DNA of 45,087 bases from NCBI GenBank assembly GCA_964479585.1, contig CAYZMP010000008.1, forward strand, positions 1-45,087, in the 5' to 3' direction. The position numbers and the translations under genes were made by a program. A model generated the notes under the pieces. The model was not told the DNA's origin. It saw only the letters and a list, made by a program, of their open reading frames with translations, and made no database searches. Source of the DNA: UBA6182 sp964479585. Lineage in GTDB: Bacteria; Bacillota_I; Bacilli_A; Erysipelotrichales; Erysipelotrichaceae. Positions 24,385 to 33,400 of this stretch are shown here, piece by piece. Numbering within the stretch: the first letter of the stretch is position 1; each line of letters begins with the position of its first letter.

Positions 24385-25761
24385 ATGAACAAATATCCGG
24401 CAGAACCATTTCGAATTAAAAGCGTCGAAATGATGAAGATGTTAACAAAAAAAGAAAGAGAAGAGAAAATTAAAGAAGCGGGTTACAATACGTTTCTTTT
24501 AAAAAGCGACGATGTGTACATTGATTTGCTTACAGACTCAGGAACAAGTGCCATGAGTTATGCACAATGGGCAGGTTTAATGTCAGGTGATGAAGCTTAT
24601 GCAGGTAGTCGAAATTTCTATCATTTAGAAAAAACAGTGCAAGAAGTGTATGGTTATAAACATGTTATTCCAACCCATCAAGGACGTGGTGCAGAAAATT
24701 TACTAAGTCGCATAAAAATTAAGAAAGATGATGTCATTCCAGGAAACATGTACTTTACAACTACTCGTTATCATCAAGAAGCAAATGGTGGAATTTTTAA
24801 AGATGTTATTATTGATGAAGCACACGATCCAAATGCGATTGTGGATTTTAAAGGAAACATGGATTTAGAAAAACTTGAAAAAGTAATTTTAGAAGCAAAA
24901 CCTGAAAATGTCCCATATATAAGTTTAGCAGTAACAGTGAACATGGCGGGTGGACAACCAGTATCCATGGCTAATATTAAAGATGTTTACAACCTTGCTA
25001 AAAAATACAACATTGATGTATACATGGACGCAACACGTTGTGTTGAAAATGCCTATTTTATAAAAATCCGTGAAGAGAACTACAAACATCATAGTATCGA
25101 AGATATTTTACATGAAATGTTCTCTTATAGTGATGGTTGCACAATGAGTGGTAAAAAAGATTGTTTAGTAAACATTGGTGGCTTTTTAGCGACCAACGAT
25201 GATGATCTTTTTGCTAAAGCAAAAGAGTTAGTTGTTGTTTATGAAGGGATGCCATCTTATGGTGGTATGGCAGGTCGTGATATGGAAGCGATGGCCATTG
25301 GTATTAAAGAATCAGTCCAATATCCATACATTCATCATCGTGTTAGCCAAATACAATATTTAGCTGATCGATTAATTGCAGCAAATGTCCCAATAGTTCG
25401 ACCAGCAGGTGGTCATGCTGTCTTTTTAGATGCTCGTGCTTTCTGTGCTCATCTTACTCAAGATCAATTACCAGCCCAAGCTTTAGCAGCCGCAATCTAT
25501 GTTGAAAGTGGAGTGCGTGCGATGGAACGAGGGATTGTTTCTGCAGGTAGAAATAAGCAAACTGGTGAACATCATCGTCCAAAACTAGAACTTGTTCGTT
25601 TAACAATTCCAAGACGAGTGTATACGTATGCTCATCTTGATGTTGTGGCTGATGGTATCATTCACTTGTTTAATCATGCAACGGATATTAAAGGATTAGA
25701 GTTTGAGTATGAACCACAAATGCTACGATTCTTTAATGCTCGCTTTAAAGTGTTGGATTAA
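24385..25761 (+). CDS. tpl: tyrosine phenol-lyase
   Basis: A 458-residue PLP enzyme of the tryptophanase/TPL family, cleaving L-tyrosine to phenol, pyruvate and ammonia. The N-terminal YPAEPFRIKSVE, NMYFTTTRYHQE (F124, T125), SDGCTMSGKKDCLVNIGGF (PLP lysine K258 by alignment) and RAMERGI (R382) are TPL features as I recall the Citrobacter sequence; the Thr and Arg bind the phenol hydroxyl. Tryptophanase differs at these points (VEIGSF instead of MERGI). The length matches. A cre site and a hairpin precede it; AAAGGAG lies upstream. No tyrosine permease is adjacent. It lies between lepA and hemW, so it is probably acquired. Confidence 0.93.
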   Translation: MNKYPAEPFRIKSVEMMKMLTKKEREEKIKEAGYNTFLLKSDDVYIDLLTDSGTSAMSYAQWAGLMSGDEAYAGSRNFYHLEKTVQEVYGYKHVIPTHQGRGAENLLSRIKIKKDDVIPGNMYFTTTRYHQEANGGIFKDVIIDEAHDPNAIVDFKGNMDLEKLEKVILEAKPENVPYISLAVTVNMAGGQPVSMANIKDVYNLAKKYNIDVYMDATRCVENAYFIKIREENYKHHSIEDILHEMFSYSDGCTMSGKKDCLVNIGGFLATNDDDLFAKAKELVVVYEGMPSYGGMAGRDMEAMAIGIKESVQYPYIHHRVSQIQYLADRLIAANVPIVRPAGGHAVFLDARAFCAHLTQDQLPAQALAAAIYVESGVRAMERGIVSAGRNKQTGEHHRPKLELVRLTIPRRVYTYAHLDVVADGIIHLFNHATDIKGLEFEYEPQMLRFFNARFKVLD

Positions 25762-25784
25762 TGTATAATAAGCATGGTGATACA

Positions 25785-26060
25785 ATGAGAAAAACAATAC
25801 AAGCGATTAATGCCATGCGAACACGATTAGGTTGGGATAAAACCGATGATTTAGTTTCATTAATGGGTTATCTAAATGAAGAAGTGGCAGAACTTAATCA
25901 AGAAATAAACAAAGAAGTGCTTGATTATCAAGCGATTGAAGAGGAATTAGCTGATGTGTTGATGGTTGCTCTTGCTTTAGCTGATGATTTAAAGTTGGAT
26001 GTGCATACTATTATTGAAAAGAAAATGGTAAACGTCATTGAAAAATATGAAAACCTCTAA
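25785..26060 (+). CDS. MazG-like nucleotide pyrophosphohydrolase
   Basis: A 91-residue all-alpha protein with the metal-binding signature of the MazG/dUTPase-2 fold: E33-x2-E36 (EEVAE) and E54-x2-D57 (EELAD). Such proteins hydrolyse (d)NTPs to monophosphates and may clear abnormal nucleotides. I choose the ATG at 25785, near GGTGA; the ATG at 25761 overlaps the tpl stop and has no ribosome site. A TATAAT (25764-25769) just after tpl may give it a promoter. Its end overlaps hemW. Confidence 0.82.
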   Translation: MRKTIQAINAMRTRLGWDKTDDLVSLMGYLNEEVAELNQEINKEVLDYQAIEEELADVLMVALALADDLKLDVHTIIEKKMVNVIEKYENL

Positions 26061-27141
26061 GTCTCTGTATATCCACGTTCCATTTTGTCGACATATTTGT
26101 GGTTACTGTGATTTTGTCAAAGTTGGTTATCATCAAGAACTAGCTGATAAAGTGTTGGATCGTATTATTGAAGATTTATCAAATCAAAAAGGTCCATTTA
26201 AAAGCATATACATTGGTGGTGGAACTCCTAGTGCACTAACCATCGAGCAATTGTTGCGATTAAAAGATGCAATTGCTCCTTTTTTAGATTCAGCACAAGA
26301 AGTCACTATGGAACTCAATCCAGAAACAATGGATGAAGAAAAAGTAATAACGTTAGTTAAGATGGGCATTAACCGAGTTAGTGTCGGTGTGCAAGCCATT
26401 CAACCTCACTTACTTACAACATTAACTCGTAAGCACTCCTATGATGATGCTTTAAAGGTTATTGCATGGTTACGTAAACATAACATCAATAATATAAGTG
26501 TTGATGCGATGTATGGAATTAAAGATCAAACATTAGAAGATTTTAAAGAGACACTAGATGCTTTTATTGATGCAGAAGTGGATCATGTTTCACTGTATGC
26601 ACTAACCATTGAAGAAAATACACCATTTTATGCTCAACATGTTCAACCAGTGGATAATGAGTTAGAAGGGTTGTTTTATGAGTGCGCTCATAACACATTA
26701 AAAAAAGCAGGGTATGATCATTATGAAGTAAGTTCATTTACAAAAAACAATAAACGAAGCATTCATAATACCGGCTATTGGAAATACGAGGACTTTATCG
26801 GAGTAGGTCCTGGTGCTGCTTCAAAAATTGGGTGTAAACGAACAATCAACACCAAAAACATCCATCATTATTTAATTAAACAACATCTTTTATTTGAAGA
26901 AGTTGACTTACAACCACTTGATTGTTTGTTTGAACATTTGATGATGGGACTGCGATTAAATGAACCATTAGATTTAAACGACTTATCACAAAAATTTGAT
27001 GTGCATGTTTTAAATTTGTATCAAGAAGCTATCCAACATGGCATTGACCAACAATGGCTTACTTTAAATGGCATGCTATTAAAAACAACCTACCATGGCA
27101 GGCTGTTTTTACACGATGTTTTGATGTTGTTTATGAAGTAA
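26047..27141 (+). CDS. hemW: HemW-like radical SAM protein (heme chaperone family)
   Basis: A 364-residue radical SAM protein with the cluster motif C14-x3-C18-x2-C21 (CRHICGYCDF), followed by YIGGGTPSAL and the HemW-type GVQAIQPHLL and GVGPGAAS segments. HemW proteins were long mislabelled as oxygen-independent coproporphyrinogen oxidase; the family member in Lactococcus binds heme. I use the ATG at 26047 (14-nt overlap with mazG); a TTG at 26038 is also possible, and both have weak ribosome sites. Its 3' end overlaps the convergent dehydrogenase gene by 11 bp, with no terminator between. Confidence 0.88.
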   Translation: MKTSKSLYIHVPFCRHICGYCDFVKVGYHQELADKVLDRIIEDLSNQKGPFKSIYIGGGTPSALTIEQLLRLKDAIAPFLDSAQEVTMELNPETMDEEKVITLVKMGINRVSVGVQAIQPHLLTTLTRKHSYDDALKVIAWLRKHNINNISVDAMYGIKDQTLEDFKETLDAFIDAEVDHVSLYALTIEENTPFYAQHVQPVDNELEGLFYECAHNTLKKAGYDHYEVSSFTKNNKRSIHNTGYWKYEDFIGVGPGAASKIGCKRTINTKNIHHYLIKQHLLFEEVDLQPLDCLFEHLMMGLRLNEPLDLNDLSQKFDVHVLNLYQEAIQHGIDQQWLTLNGMLLKTTYHGRLFLHDVLMLFMK

Positions 27142-27988
27142 TGTAATCTTTATAAATTGCTACGGTGGATTGTGTTAAAAATTCTTCTTCATCATGAGCC
27201 AAATACATGTCCAATATCTTTTTAACCATAAAAAGTGAGTGATTGTTTTTATCTGCTTCTTCTAAAACAAGTTTTAAATCTTTAATAAAGTGAAGATTCA
27301 TAAATCCTGGTTTAAAATTATGGTTAATCATGAGTGGGCCATTTACTTTTAATTGCCAGCTAGCAGCGGCACCACCGCTTAATACATCCACACACATAGT
27401 TTGGTCTATTCCAACATGTTTGGCGTAGCTAAGCGCTTCTATCGCTCCTAACAAGTTGTTTGCGACAGCAACTTGATTTGCCAACTTCATGTGTTGTCCA
27501 AGTCCTGCTTTTCCAACATACGTAATTGTTTTACCCATGAGTTGTAGTAAAGGTAACACACTATCATATGCAGCTTTACTACCACCAAACATAATAGTTA
27601 ATGATGCGTTTTTCGCACCAACATCACCACCACTAACTGGTGCATCACACACTTGTATGTTTTGCTTTAATCCTAATAAATGTAATTGTTGGGCTAATGA
27701 AGGTGATGAAGTTGTCATATCCACACATATGGCACCTTTTTTAGCATGATCTAATATGCCATCTTTTAAATATATGTCTTTAACATCTTCTACTAAAGAC
27801 ACGATGCTAAAAATTACATCAGCATCCTTTACGACTTCTTTAATGGACGTGCATACCGTTGCTTTATCCTTTAAACGTTCACTCTTAGATAATGTACGAT
27901 TGTATACGGACACATTATAGTGAGCATCGCATAAATGGCTTACCATTTCATAGCCCATAATTCCAGTTCCTATCCATGCTATTTTCAT
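27131..27988 (-). CDS. NAD(P)-dependent beta-hydroxyacid dehydrogenase (3-hydroxyisobutyrate dehydrogenase family)
   Basis: A 285-residue two-domain oxidoreductase. The Rossmann GxGxxG is G7-T-G-I-M-G12. The substrate-site segment VCDAPVSGGDVGA is at 113-125, and the catalytic Lys is K168 in GQHMKLANQ. The family includes 3-hydroxyisobutyrate dehydrogenase, tartronate semialdehyde reductase and succinic-semialdehyde reductases; the exact substrate is undecided. The start is the ATG at 27988, with AAAGGAGA 11 nt upstream; an earlier in-frame ATG at 28021 lies in the promoter. It converges on hemW and diverges from rpsO. Confidence 0.85.
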   Translation of the reverse strand: MKIAWIGTGIMGYEMVSHLCDAHYNVSVYNRTLSKSERLKDKATVCTSIKEVVKDADVIFSIVSLVEDVKDIYLKDGILDHAKKGAICVDMTTSSPSLAQQLHLLGLKQNIQVCDAPVSGGDVGAKNASLTIMFGGSKAAYDSVLPLLQLMGKTITYVGKAGLGQHMKLANQVAVANNLLGAIEALSYAKHVGIDQTMCVDVLSGGAAASWQLKVNGPLMINHNFKPGFMNLHFIKDLKLVLEEADKNNHSLFMVKKILDMYLAHDEEEFLTQSTVAIYKDYITS

Positions 27989-28012
27989 AGGTTGTATATC
28001 TCCTTTAGCAAT

Positions 28013-28041
28013 AGTGTACAAAAAGCACTAAATTATTGCAA
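28013..28041 (-). promoter_or_regulatory. promoter of the dehydrogenase gene, sharing its -35 box with rpsO
   Basis: Minus strand: TTGCAA (28036-28041, a self-complementary hexamer), 17-nt spacer, TACACT (complement of 28013-28018). The same hexamer is the -35 of the rightward rpsO promoter. Confidence 0.6.
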
Positions 28042-28064
28042 ACCATTGTTAAACGTGGTAAACT
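28036..28064 (+). promoter_or_regulatory. promoter of rpsO
   Basis: TTGCAA (28036-28041), 17-nt spacer, TAAACT (28059-28064) preceded by TGG, an extended -10. The predicted start is near 28071, giving a leader of about 75 nt. Confidence 0.62.
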
Positions 28065-28070
28065 AAGCAT

Positions 28071-28146
28071 GCTTTTATTCTAGGTTTTTGGTGTTCCTCA
28101 GCCTCTTACTTGGATTAAAAGGACTCATAGAAAGAGAGGAGCTATC
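28071..28146 (+). promoter_or_regulatory. rpsO 5' leader, possible S15 autoregulatory structure
   Basis: The roughly 75-nt leader contains CCTCT (28102-28106), which can pair with AGAGG (28135-28139) at the ribosome site, and an alternative CCTC at 28096-28099. Ribosomal protein S15 controls its own mRNA in several bacteria through leader structures. Here only the pairing potential is seen. Confidence 0.35.
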
Positions 28147-28413
28147 ATGATTTCAAAAGAAAAGAAACAAGAGATTATGAAAGAGTTTGCGAGAGTAGAA
28201 GGCGATACTGGTTCAGTGGAAGTTCAAGTTGCTGTGTTAACGCATGAAATCAATACATTAACCGAACATTTGAAAATTCATAAGAAAGATCACCACTCAA
28301 ACCGTGGGCTACTTAAAAAAGTAGGACGTCGTCGTAATATGTTAGCGTATCTTCGTAATAACGATGTTAACCGCTACCGTGAACTAGTTGGTCGTTTAGG
28401 ACTAAGAAAGTAA
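28147..28413 (+). CDS. rpsO: 30S ribosomal protein S15
   Basis: An 88-residue basic helical protein binding the 16S rRNA central domain. It contains GDTGSVEVQVAVLTHEINTLTEHL and DHHSNRGLLKKVGRRRNMLAYL, the signature stretch. AGAGAGGAG precedes the ATG. It has its own promoter and terminator. pnp, normally next, lies 5 kb further on. Confidence 0.98.
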   Translation: MISKEKKQEIMKEFARVEGDTGSVEVQVAVLTHEINTLTEHLKIHKKDHHSNRGLLKKVGRRRNMLAYLRNNDVNRYRELVGRLGLRK

Positions 28414-28430
28414 ACTTAACCATACAAACA

Positions 28431-28456
28431 AACCATGAAAAATCTCATGGTTTTTT
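28431..28456 (+). terminator. intrinsic terminator of rpsO
   Basis: A perfect 8-bp stem AACCATGA/TCATGGTT (28431-28438 with 28445-28452), AAAATC loop, T run to 28456. Confidence 0.87.
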
Positions 28457-28457
28457 G

Positions 28458-28486
28458 TTGTTTTAAATGGTGAACACGTGTATACT
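28458..28486 (+). promoter_or_regulatory. promoter and candidate operator of the TetR-efflux operon
   Basis: TTGTTT (28458-28463), 17-nt spacer, TATACT (28481-28486). The perfect palindrome ACACGTGT (28474-28481) sits in the spacer against the -10, a suitable place for autorepression by the TetR protein encoded next. The palindrome is short, so its role is a guess. Confidence 0.55.
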
Positions 28487-28512
28487 ATTATTTGTAAACA
28501 GGAGTTCATTAT

Positions 28513-29127
28513 ATGGCACAAATTCAAAAACAAGAAATAAGACAAGCAATTGTCAATGCTGCAAAGTCAGAGTTTATCCTTTATGGGATAGCAAATGCTT
28601 CGATGCGAAACATTGCAAAAAAAGCAAACATTACAGTTGGGAACATTTATCGCTACTTCACTAACAAAGAAGAGCTTGCGGATGAAATTATTATGCCAAC
28701 CTTAACGTTGTTAAATGAAGCAATTTTTTACCCAATTGAAAATCAAAACAATAATCAAGATGCGATTACTTTGTTTCAACAAAAAGTAGGTCAGATAAGT
28801 GATGGTTTTTTACATGTGTTTGAAAACTACAAACAAGAATGTCTAATTTTATTAAATTATCCAAGATTTTATGAACAAACCGTATTATGGTTGTATCAGC
28901 TTATTCAACAACTAATAGACAAATGGGAGCTTGATCAAAACAACATACCTTATGTTCCACAACTTAGTATGATGTTAGCACAAGCCATCATGAGTGGGCT
29001 TGCGAAAGGGTTAAATGAAACCTTAGTTGAATTTCATGATCATCCGTTGGAGCTAAAAAGGGTGATAAATACATATTTACAATTGTTTAGCACAATGTTA
29101 GAGGCAGGGATATCGTATGAAAAATAA
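28513..29127 (+). CDS. TetR/AcrR family transcriptional repressor
   Basis: A 204-residue regulator. The N-terminal helix-turn-helix is within about 10-55 (SMRNIAKKANITVGNIYRYF and NKEELADEI); the C-terminal helical domain would bind an inducer. CAGGAG lies 6 nt or so upstream of the start region. It overlaps the membrane fusion protein gene by 11 nt, so it most likely represses this efflux operon, as AcrR does for acrAB. The inducer is unknown. Confidence 0.9.
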   Translation: MAQIQKQEIRQAIVNAAKSEFILYGIANASMRNIAKKANITVGNIYRYFTNKEELADEIIMPTLTLLNEAIFYPIENQNNNQDAITLFQQKVGQISDGFLHVFENYKQECLILLNYPRFYEQTVLWLYQLIQQLIDKWELDQNNIPYVPQLSMMLAQAIMSGLAKGLNETLVEFHDHPLELKRVINTYLQLFSTMLEAGISYEK

Positions 29128-30412
29128 AAAAGCCATTGCAAGTATTAGTGTTTTAGTTCTTGCACTTATATTTATAGTTGTATTATTTAATCAAGAAAAT
29201 GAAGAAGAAGTCATTGAAAGTGTAGTAAATGTTCGTGTACTTGAGATAGACACATCAACCAATCAAGAACAAATAAAGTTTGTTGGGTTTATTCAACCAA
29301 ATGAACTTTTTGAAGCAACTTTCTCTAGTGTTGGAACAATAAAAAACATCCATGTGAGTGTTAATCAACAAGTAAAGAAAAACGATGTGTTAGCCACTAT
29401 TGATGATGAGAGTGCGCAAACTAACTTAAAAAATGCACAAGAATCCTATTCTGTTGCATTAGCCAATCAACGTCAAGCAAAAGCGCTTATGGATGCTGAA
29501 GCTGCAAATGTTCAAAATGAAAAAGATACGATAGCAAAGCAAAGAGAACAAGCAAGCAATCAAGTCAATGATTTGACAGCTCAAGTTGAACAAGCAAAAA
29601 AGACACTTGAAGAAGTATCACAAGATGCAGAAGCAGACTCACAAGAAGTGCTTGAAGCTGAAACAAACTTACTTGCTCTAGAGATTCAACTAGAGAGCGC
29701 CACAACGCTGCTCAATGATTTAAACAGTGAAGATTCTGCTAGTATTTCGATTGCACAATCCCGATATGATGCTGCATTAGCAGCGTATCAAGCATCAACA
29801 ACACAAACAACCATTGCTCAAAACAATGTTGTGGCTGCCCAACAACAAGTTGATCAAACAAGACTTCTTTCACAAATTGAAGGTACAGTAGTTGCGATAG
29901 TACAAAGCGAAGGAGAACTAGCGACACCATTAGTACCAACCGTAGTTGTTGCATCCAATGAAAAGGTAGCGGTGTTTGGTCTTAGTCAAAGCAATGTCAA
30001 TCGCGTGTTAAAAGACATGATTGCGACTATTGAAAGTGATGAAGAAACCTTTGAAGGATTTGTTAGTGATGTTTCTTTGTTGCCTGATGAAGTATCTCGT
30101 ACTTATGAAGCAAAGGTTAATGTAGGCATTAAAGATACATTAAATATTGGAGAAACAGTATCCGTGATCATTAATTTACAAGAAACTGAAGGTATTTGGA
30201 TCGATTTGAGTATCTTAAAAAACGATGGTGAAGATTATGTGTTTATCGTAGAAGATAATCGAGTGAGTAAAAAAGTAGTAGAACGATTAGCGATGCAAAA
30301 CAATTTGGTTTTAGTTTCCAACTTAGAAAAAAATGATCGCGTGATTATCGAAGGATATCAACGAGTAAAAGTTGGCGATAAAGTAAACATCATCGAGGAC
30401 ATTTATGAGTAA
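29117..30412 (+). CDS. efflux RND/HlyD-type periplasmic adaptor-like (membrane fusion) protein
   Basis: A 431-residue protein with an N-terminal TM anchor (about 5-24) and no lipobox. A lipoyl-like half (GTIKNIHVSVNQQVKKNDVLATIDD, about 75-98) is followed by a long Gln/Ala-rich coiled-coil hairpin (about 100-250), the second lipoyl half (about 250-265) and a beta-barrel domain. It overlaps the TetR gene (11 nt) and the RND gene (8 nt). In an organism with one membrane the adaptor cannot reach an outer-membrane channel, so it may help the pump in another way. Confidence 0.88.
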   Translation: MKNKKAIASISVLVLALIFIVVLFNQENEEEVIESVVNVRVLEIDTSTNQEQIKFVGFIQPNELFEATFSSVGTIKNIHVSVNQQVKKNDVLATIDDESAQTNLKNAQESYSVALANQRQAKALMDAEAANVQNEKDTIAKQREQASNQVNDLTAQVEQAKKTLEEVSQDAEADSQEVLEAETNLLALEIQLESATTLLNDLNSEDSASISIAQSRYDAALAAYQASTTQTTIAQNNVVAAQQQVDQTRLLSQIEGTVVAIVQSEGELATPLVPTVVVASNEKVAVFGLSQSNVNRVLKDMIATIESDEETFEGFVSDVSLLPDEVSRTYEAKVNVGIKDTLNIGETVSVIINLQETEGIWIDLSILKNDGEDYVFIVEDNRVSKKVVERLAMQNNLVLVSNLEKNDRVIIEGYQRVKVGDKVNIIEDIYE

Positions 30413-33400
30413 GATTGTTGAAAAACTAATAAAATTTCGTCATATAGTAATCTTGTCGCTTGTCTTTTTTGTGCTCGCAGGATTTGTTACGTATTGGATT
30501 ATCCCAAAACAAGAAAACCCAAACACCAATTTACCAGCAGCGTTAATCACTACCATTTATCCAGGTGCGACATCGAGTGAAGTTGAAGAGTTTGTATCGA
30601 AAAAGATCGAAAACAAATTAGTCGAGTTACCAGATATTGATATGTTGTCTTCTTACTCGTACAACTCAGCTTCCATTGTTGTTATTATGTTCGATGTTCG
30701 TGCTGATCCTGATCAATCAATCACCATGGTACGCCAAGCATTGCAAGAAATTGCCAATGATTTGCCACCACTTGCGTATGAACCTGAGATTCAAGCTGAT
30801 TTAGATGCAGTGCCTCAGTTTATTTTGTCATTATCCAACAATGATTATAATTTATCTGATTTGAATGAATACGCTAAAAACATGGCCAATGAACTCTTGC
30901 TTATTAATGGAGTAACAAAAGTAGACGTTGTTGGTCAAGGAATTAAAGAGGTTGTTGTTGATGTAAACATTGATGATTTGTATTTGTATAAAATTTCTAT
31001 TGAAAACATTGTGCAACTACTACAAGCTCAAAATTTAACGATTCCTTCAGGTGCGATTGATTATGGTAATAGCAAAATAAATGTACTAACTCCAGCAACC
31101 TTTCAATCATTATCGGACATTGAAAACATCGTTATTTCAGGTTCAACAGAACAAATCGGTTTTGTGACATTAAAAGATGTCGCAAGTGTATCAGTAGCGA
31201 CAAGTTATGATCGATATTATCAACACAACGATGAAAATGCAATTTTTATTGTAGGGTATTTTAACCCTAATCAAAACGCTGTCCTAATTGGTAATCAAGT
31301 TGATCGTAAACTAGAGTCATTAGTTGAGGAATTACCAAGTGATGTTACCTATGATGCAATGGTATTATCGTATCAAGACATTGATGCATCCATTAACTCA
31401 TTTATTCGTGATTTATTTTTTAGTGTTGTTTTAATTGTCGTGATTGTTATGATTGGTGTTCAGTTTCAAAACGCCATTGTTGTATCTATCTCACTACCTT
31501 TATCAATTTTTGCGACTTTTATTGTGATGTTTTTACTAAATATTGAATTTCATTTTATTTCGATTGCCGCGCTAATTATTTCATTAGGTATTTTAGTTGA
31601 TAATAGCATTGTTGTAACTGAAGCAATTCAATATCGTTTAAATCAAGATTATTCAATGAATAAAGCTATTTCTGTAGCAATAAAAGAAACAGCACGACCT
31701 GTCTTTTCATCCACACTAACAACAATAGTGACGTTTGCAATTTTGTTTTTTGTTCCTGGAGTTATTGGAAAAACAGTAGCAACGATTCCAACTGTCGTTA
31801 TTACAGCATTGTTAGCATCATATTTCGTTGCTATGTTTATTGTTCCTGTATTAGCAACGTTTTTGTTAAAGAAAGAAAGCGTCGAAAAGGGAAAATCATA
31901 CAAAAAGAGTTTTTTAAGAAAAGCGTTTGAAAAAGGATTAGAATATGGACTAAAATTTCCAAAACGACTCATTGTAATGGCAATTGTGCTATTAATCGCT
32001 TCAGCGGGACTATTTTTTCAATTGGGTATGAGTTTCTTTCCTTACTCGGATAAACCAATGATATACATCAATGTTCAATCAGAACAAATGAACATTGATG
32101 TTACCAACAACATCATTGATCAAATAATAGATGAACTGCAACAGTTTGAACAAGTAACAGATGTTTATAGTGCTTCAGGAGGTGGTTTACCGAAGTTTTT
32201 TATCACAACACCACTAATGACCCCATCAGAAGATCGTGGTCAGTTGCTCTTAAAAGTAAAACCTGATGATCGCTATTCAACTAATGAACAGTTAGGGTTT
32301 GCCATTCAACAACATTTAGATGAAACATTAATTAATGCAAAAGCAGAAGTAAAGTATTTAGAATACTCCATGCCAAGTGATGCGAAATTAGTGTTTAAGG
32401 TTGCAGGCAATGATTTAGATCAAATGATGGCTGCAGTAAATAAAGTAACGGATATCCTAGAACAACAACAAGGTACATTTTATGTGCGTAATGATTTTGT
32501 GGCTAACCAATATGAGTATAAGGTAAACATTGACAATGATTTTTTAGCGACCACAGGAATATTGAAATACGATGTTGTTAAGCAAATTAATACGGCTTTA
32601 ATGGGAGCTAATGCATCTTCATTAATTCTTGATCAAAATGAATTAGATATCAAAGTAAAAGCAAATATAAACAGCTTGGATGAATTGTATCGATTACCGA
32701 TTAGTTCATCCATTACGGATTCTTATTTGCAACTACATCAGATTGCTGATGTGGATTTATCCTTAAGTGTTCCTTCCATTGCTCGTCAAAATCGATTGCG
32801 TACTATAACCGTGTTGGCGGATGTTCATCCAGGGTATGTTGCGGCCGTTATTGAAAATAATGTGTTAAAAGAAATTGATCAATTGTCGATTGATCCCTCA
32901 ATCAATGTGTATGCAGAAGGGGAACTTAAAAACATCATGGACTTAGTCCAAAATTTAGGTATCTCAGCCTTAGCTGCTATTATTGTTATTTACATGATTT
33001 TGCTTATTCAGTTTGTGAAGTTTAATAAACCACTTATTATTTTAGTGTCTATTCCATTATCACTTACTGGTGTCTTTTTAGGGTTGTATTTGTATAATGT
33101 CGATATTCAAGCAATGTCTTTATTAGGGGCGGTCAGTTTAATTGGTATTGTTGTTAACAATGGTATTCTTTTACTAGAAGTCATCGATGAACACATTCAT
33201 GAAGGATTTTCGCTTCTTGATTCAATTATTTACAGTGTAGAGATACGATATCGTCCGATTATTTTAACTACGACTACAACTGCCATTGGATTAATTCCAC
33301 TGATTGTTGCTAATGATCCGATGACTGCGCCAATGGCATTAGTGTTATTCTTTGGGTTGATATCCTCAACAGTATTAACACTTATCATCATTCCCGTACT

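Noticed and set aside
24385..25761. Calling this gene tryptophanase (tnaA)
   Set aside because: Substrate-site and N-terminal residues match tyrosine phenol-lyase; the tryptophanase-type VEIGSF region is absent.
28467..28664. 65-codon forward frame overlapping the start of the TetR gene
   Set aside because: No ribosome site, odd composition, and fully overlapped by the well-supported TetR frame.
31590..31640. Loss of proton-relay function in the RND pump because the second TM4 Asp is Asn
   Set aside because: From family knowledge, DN in place of DD is common in working RND pumps, so it is not evidence of inactivation.
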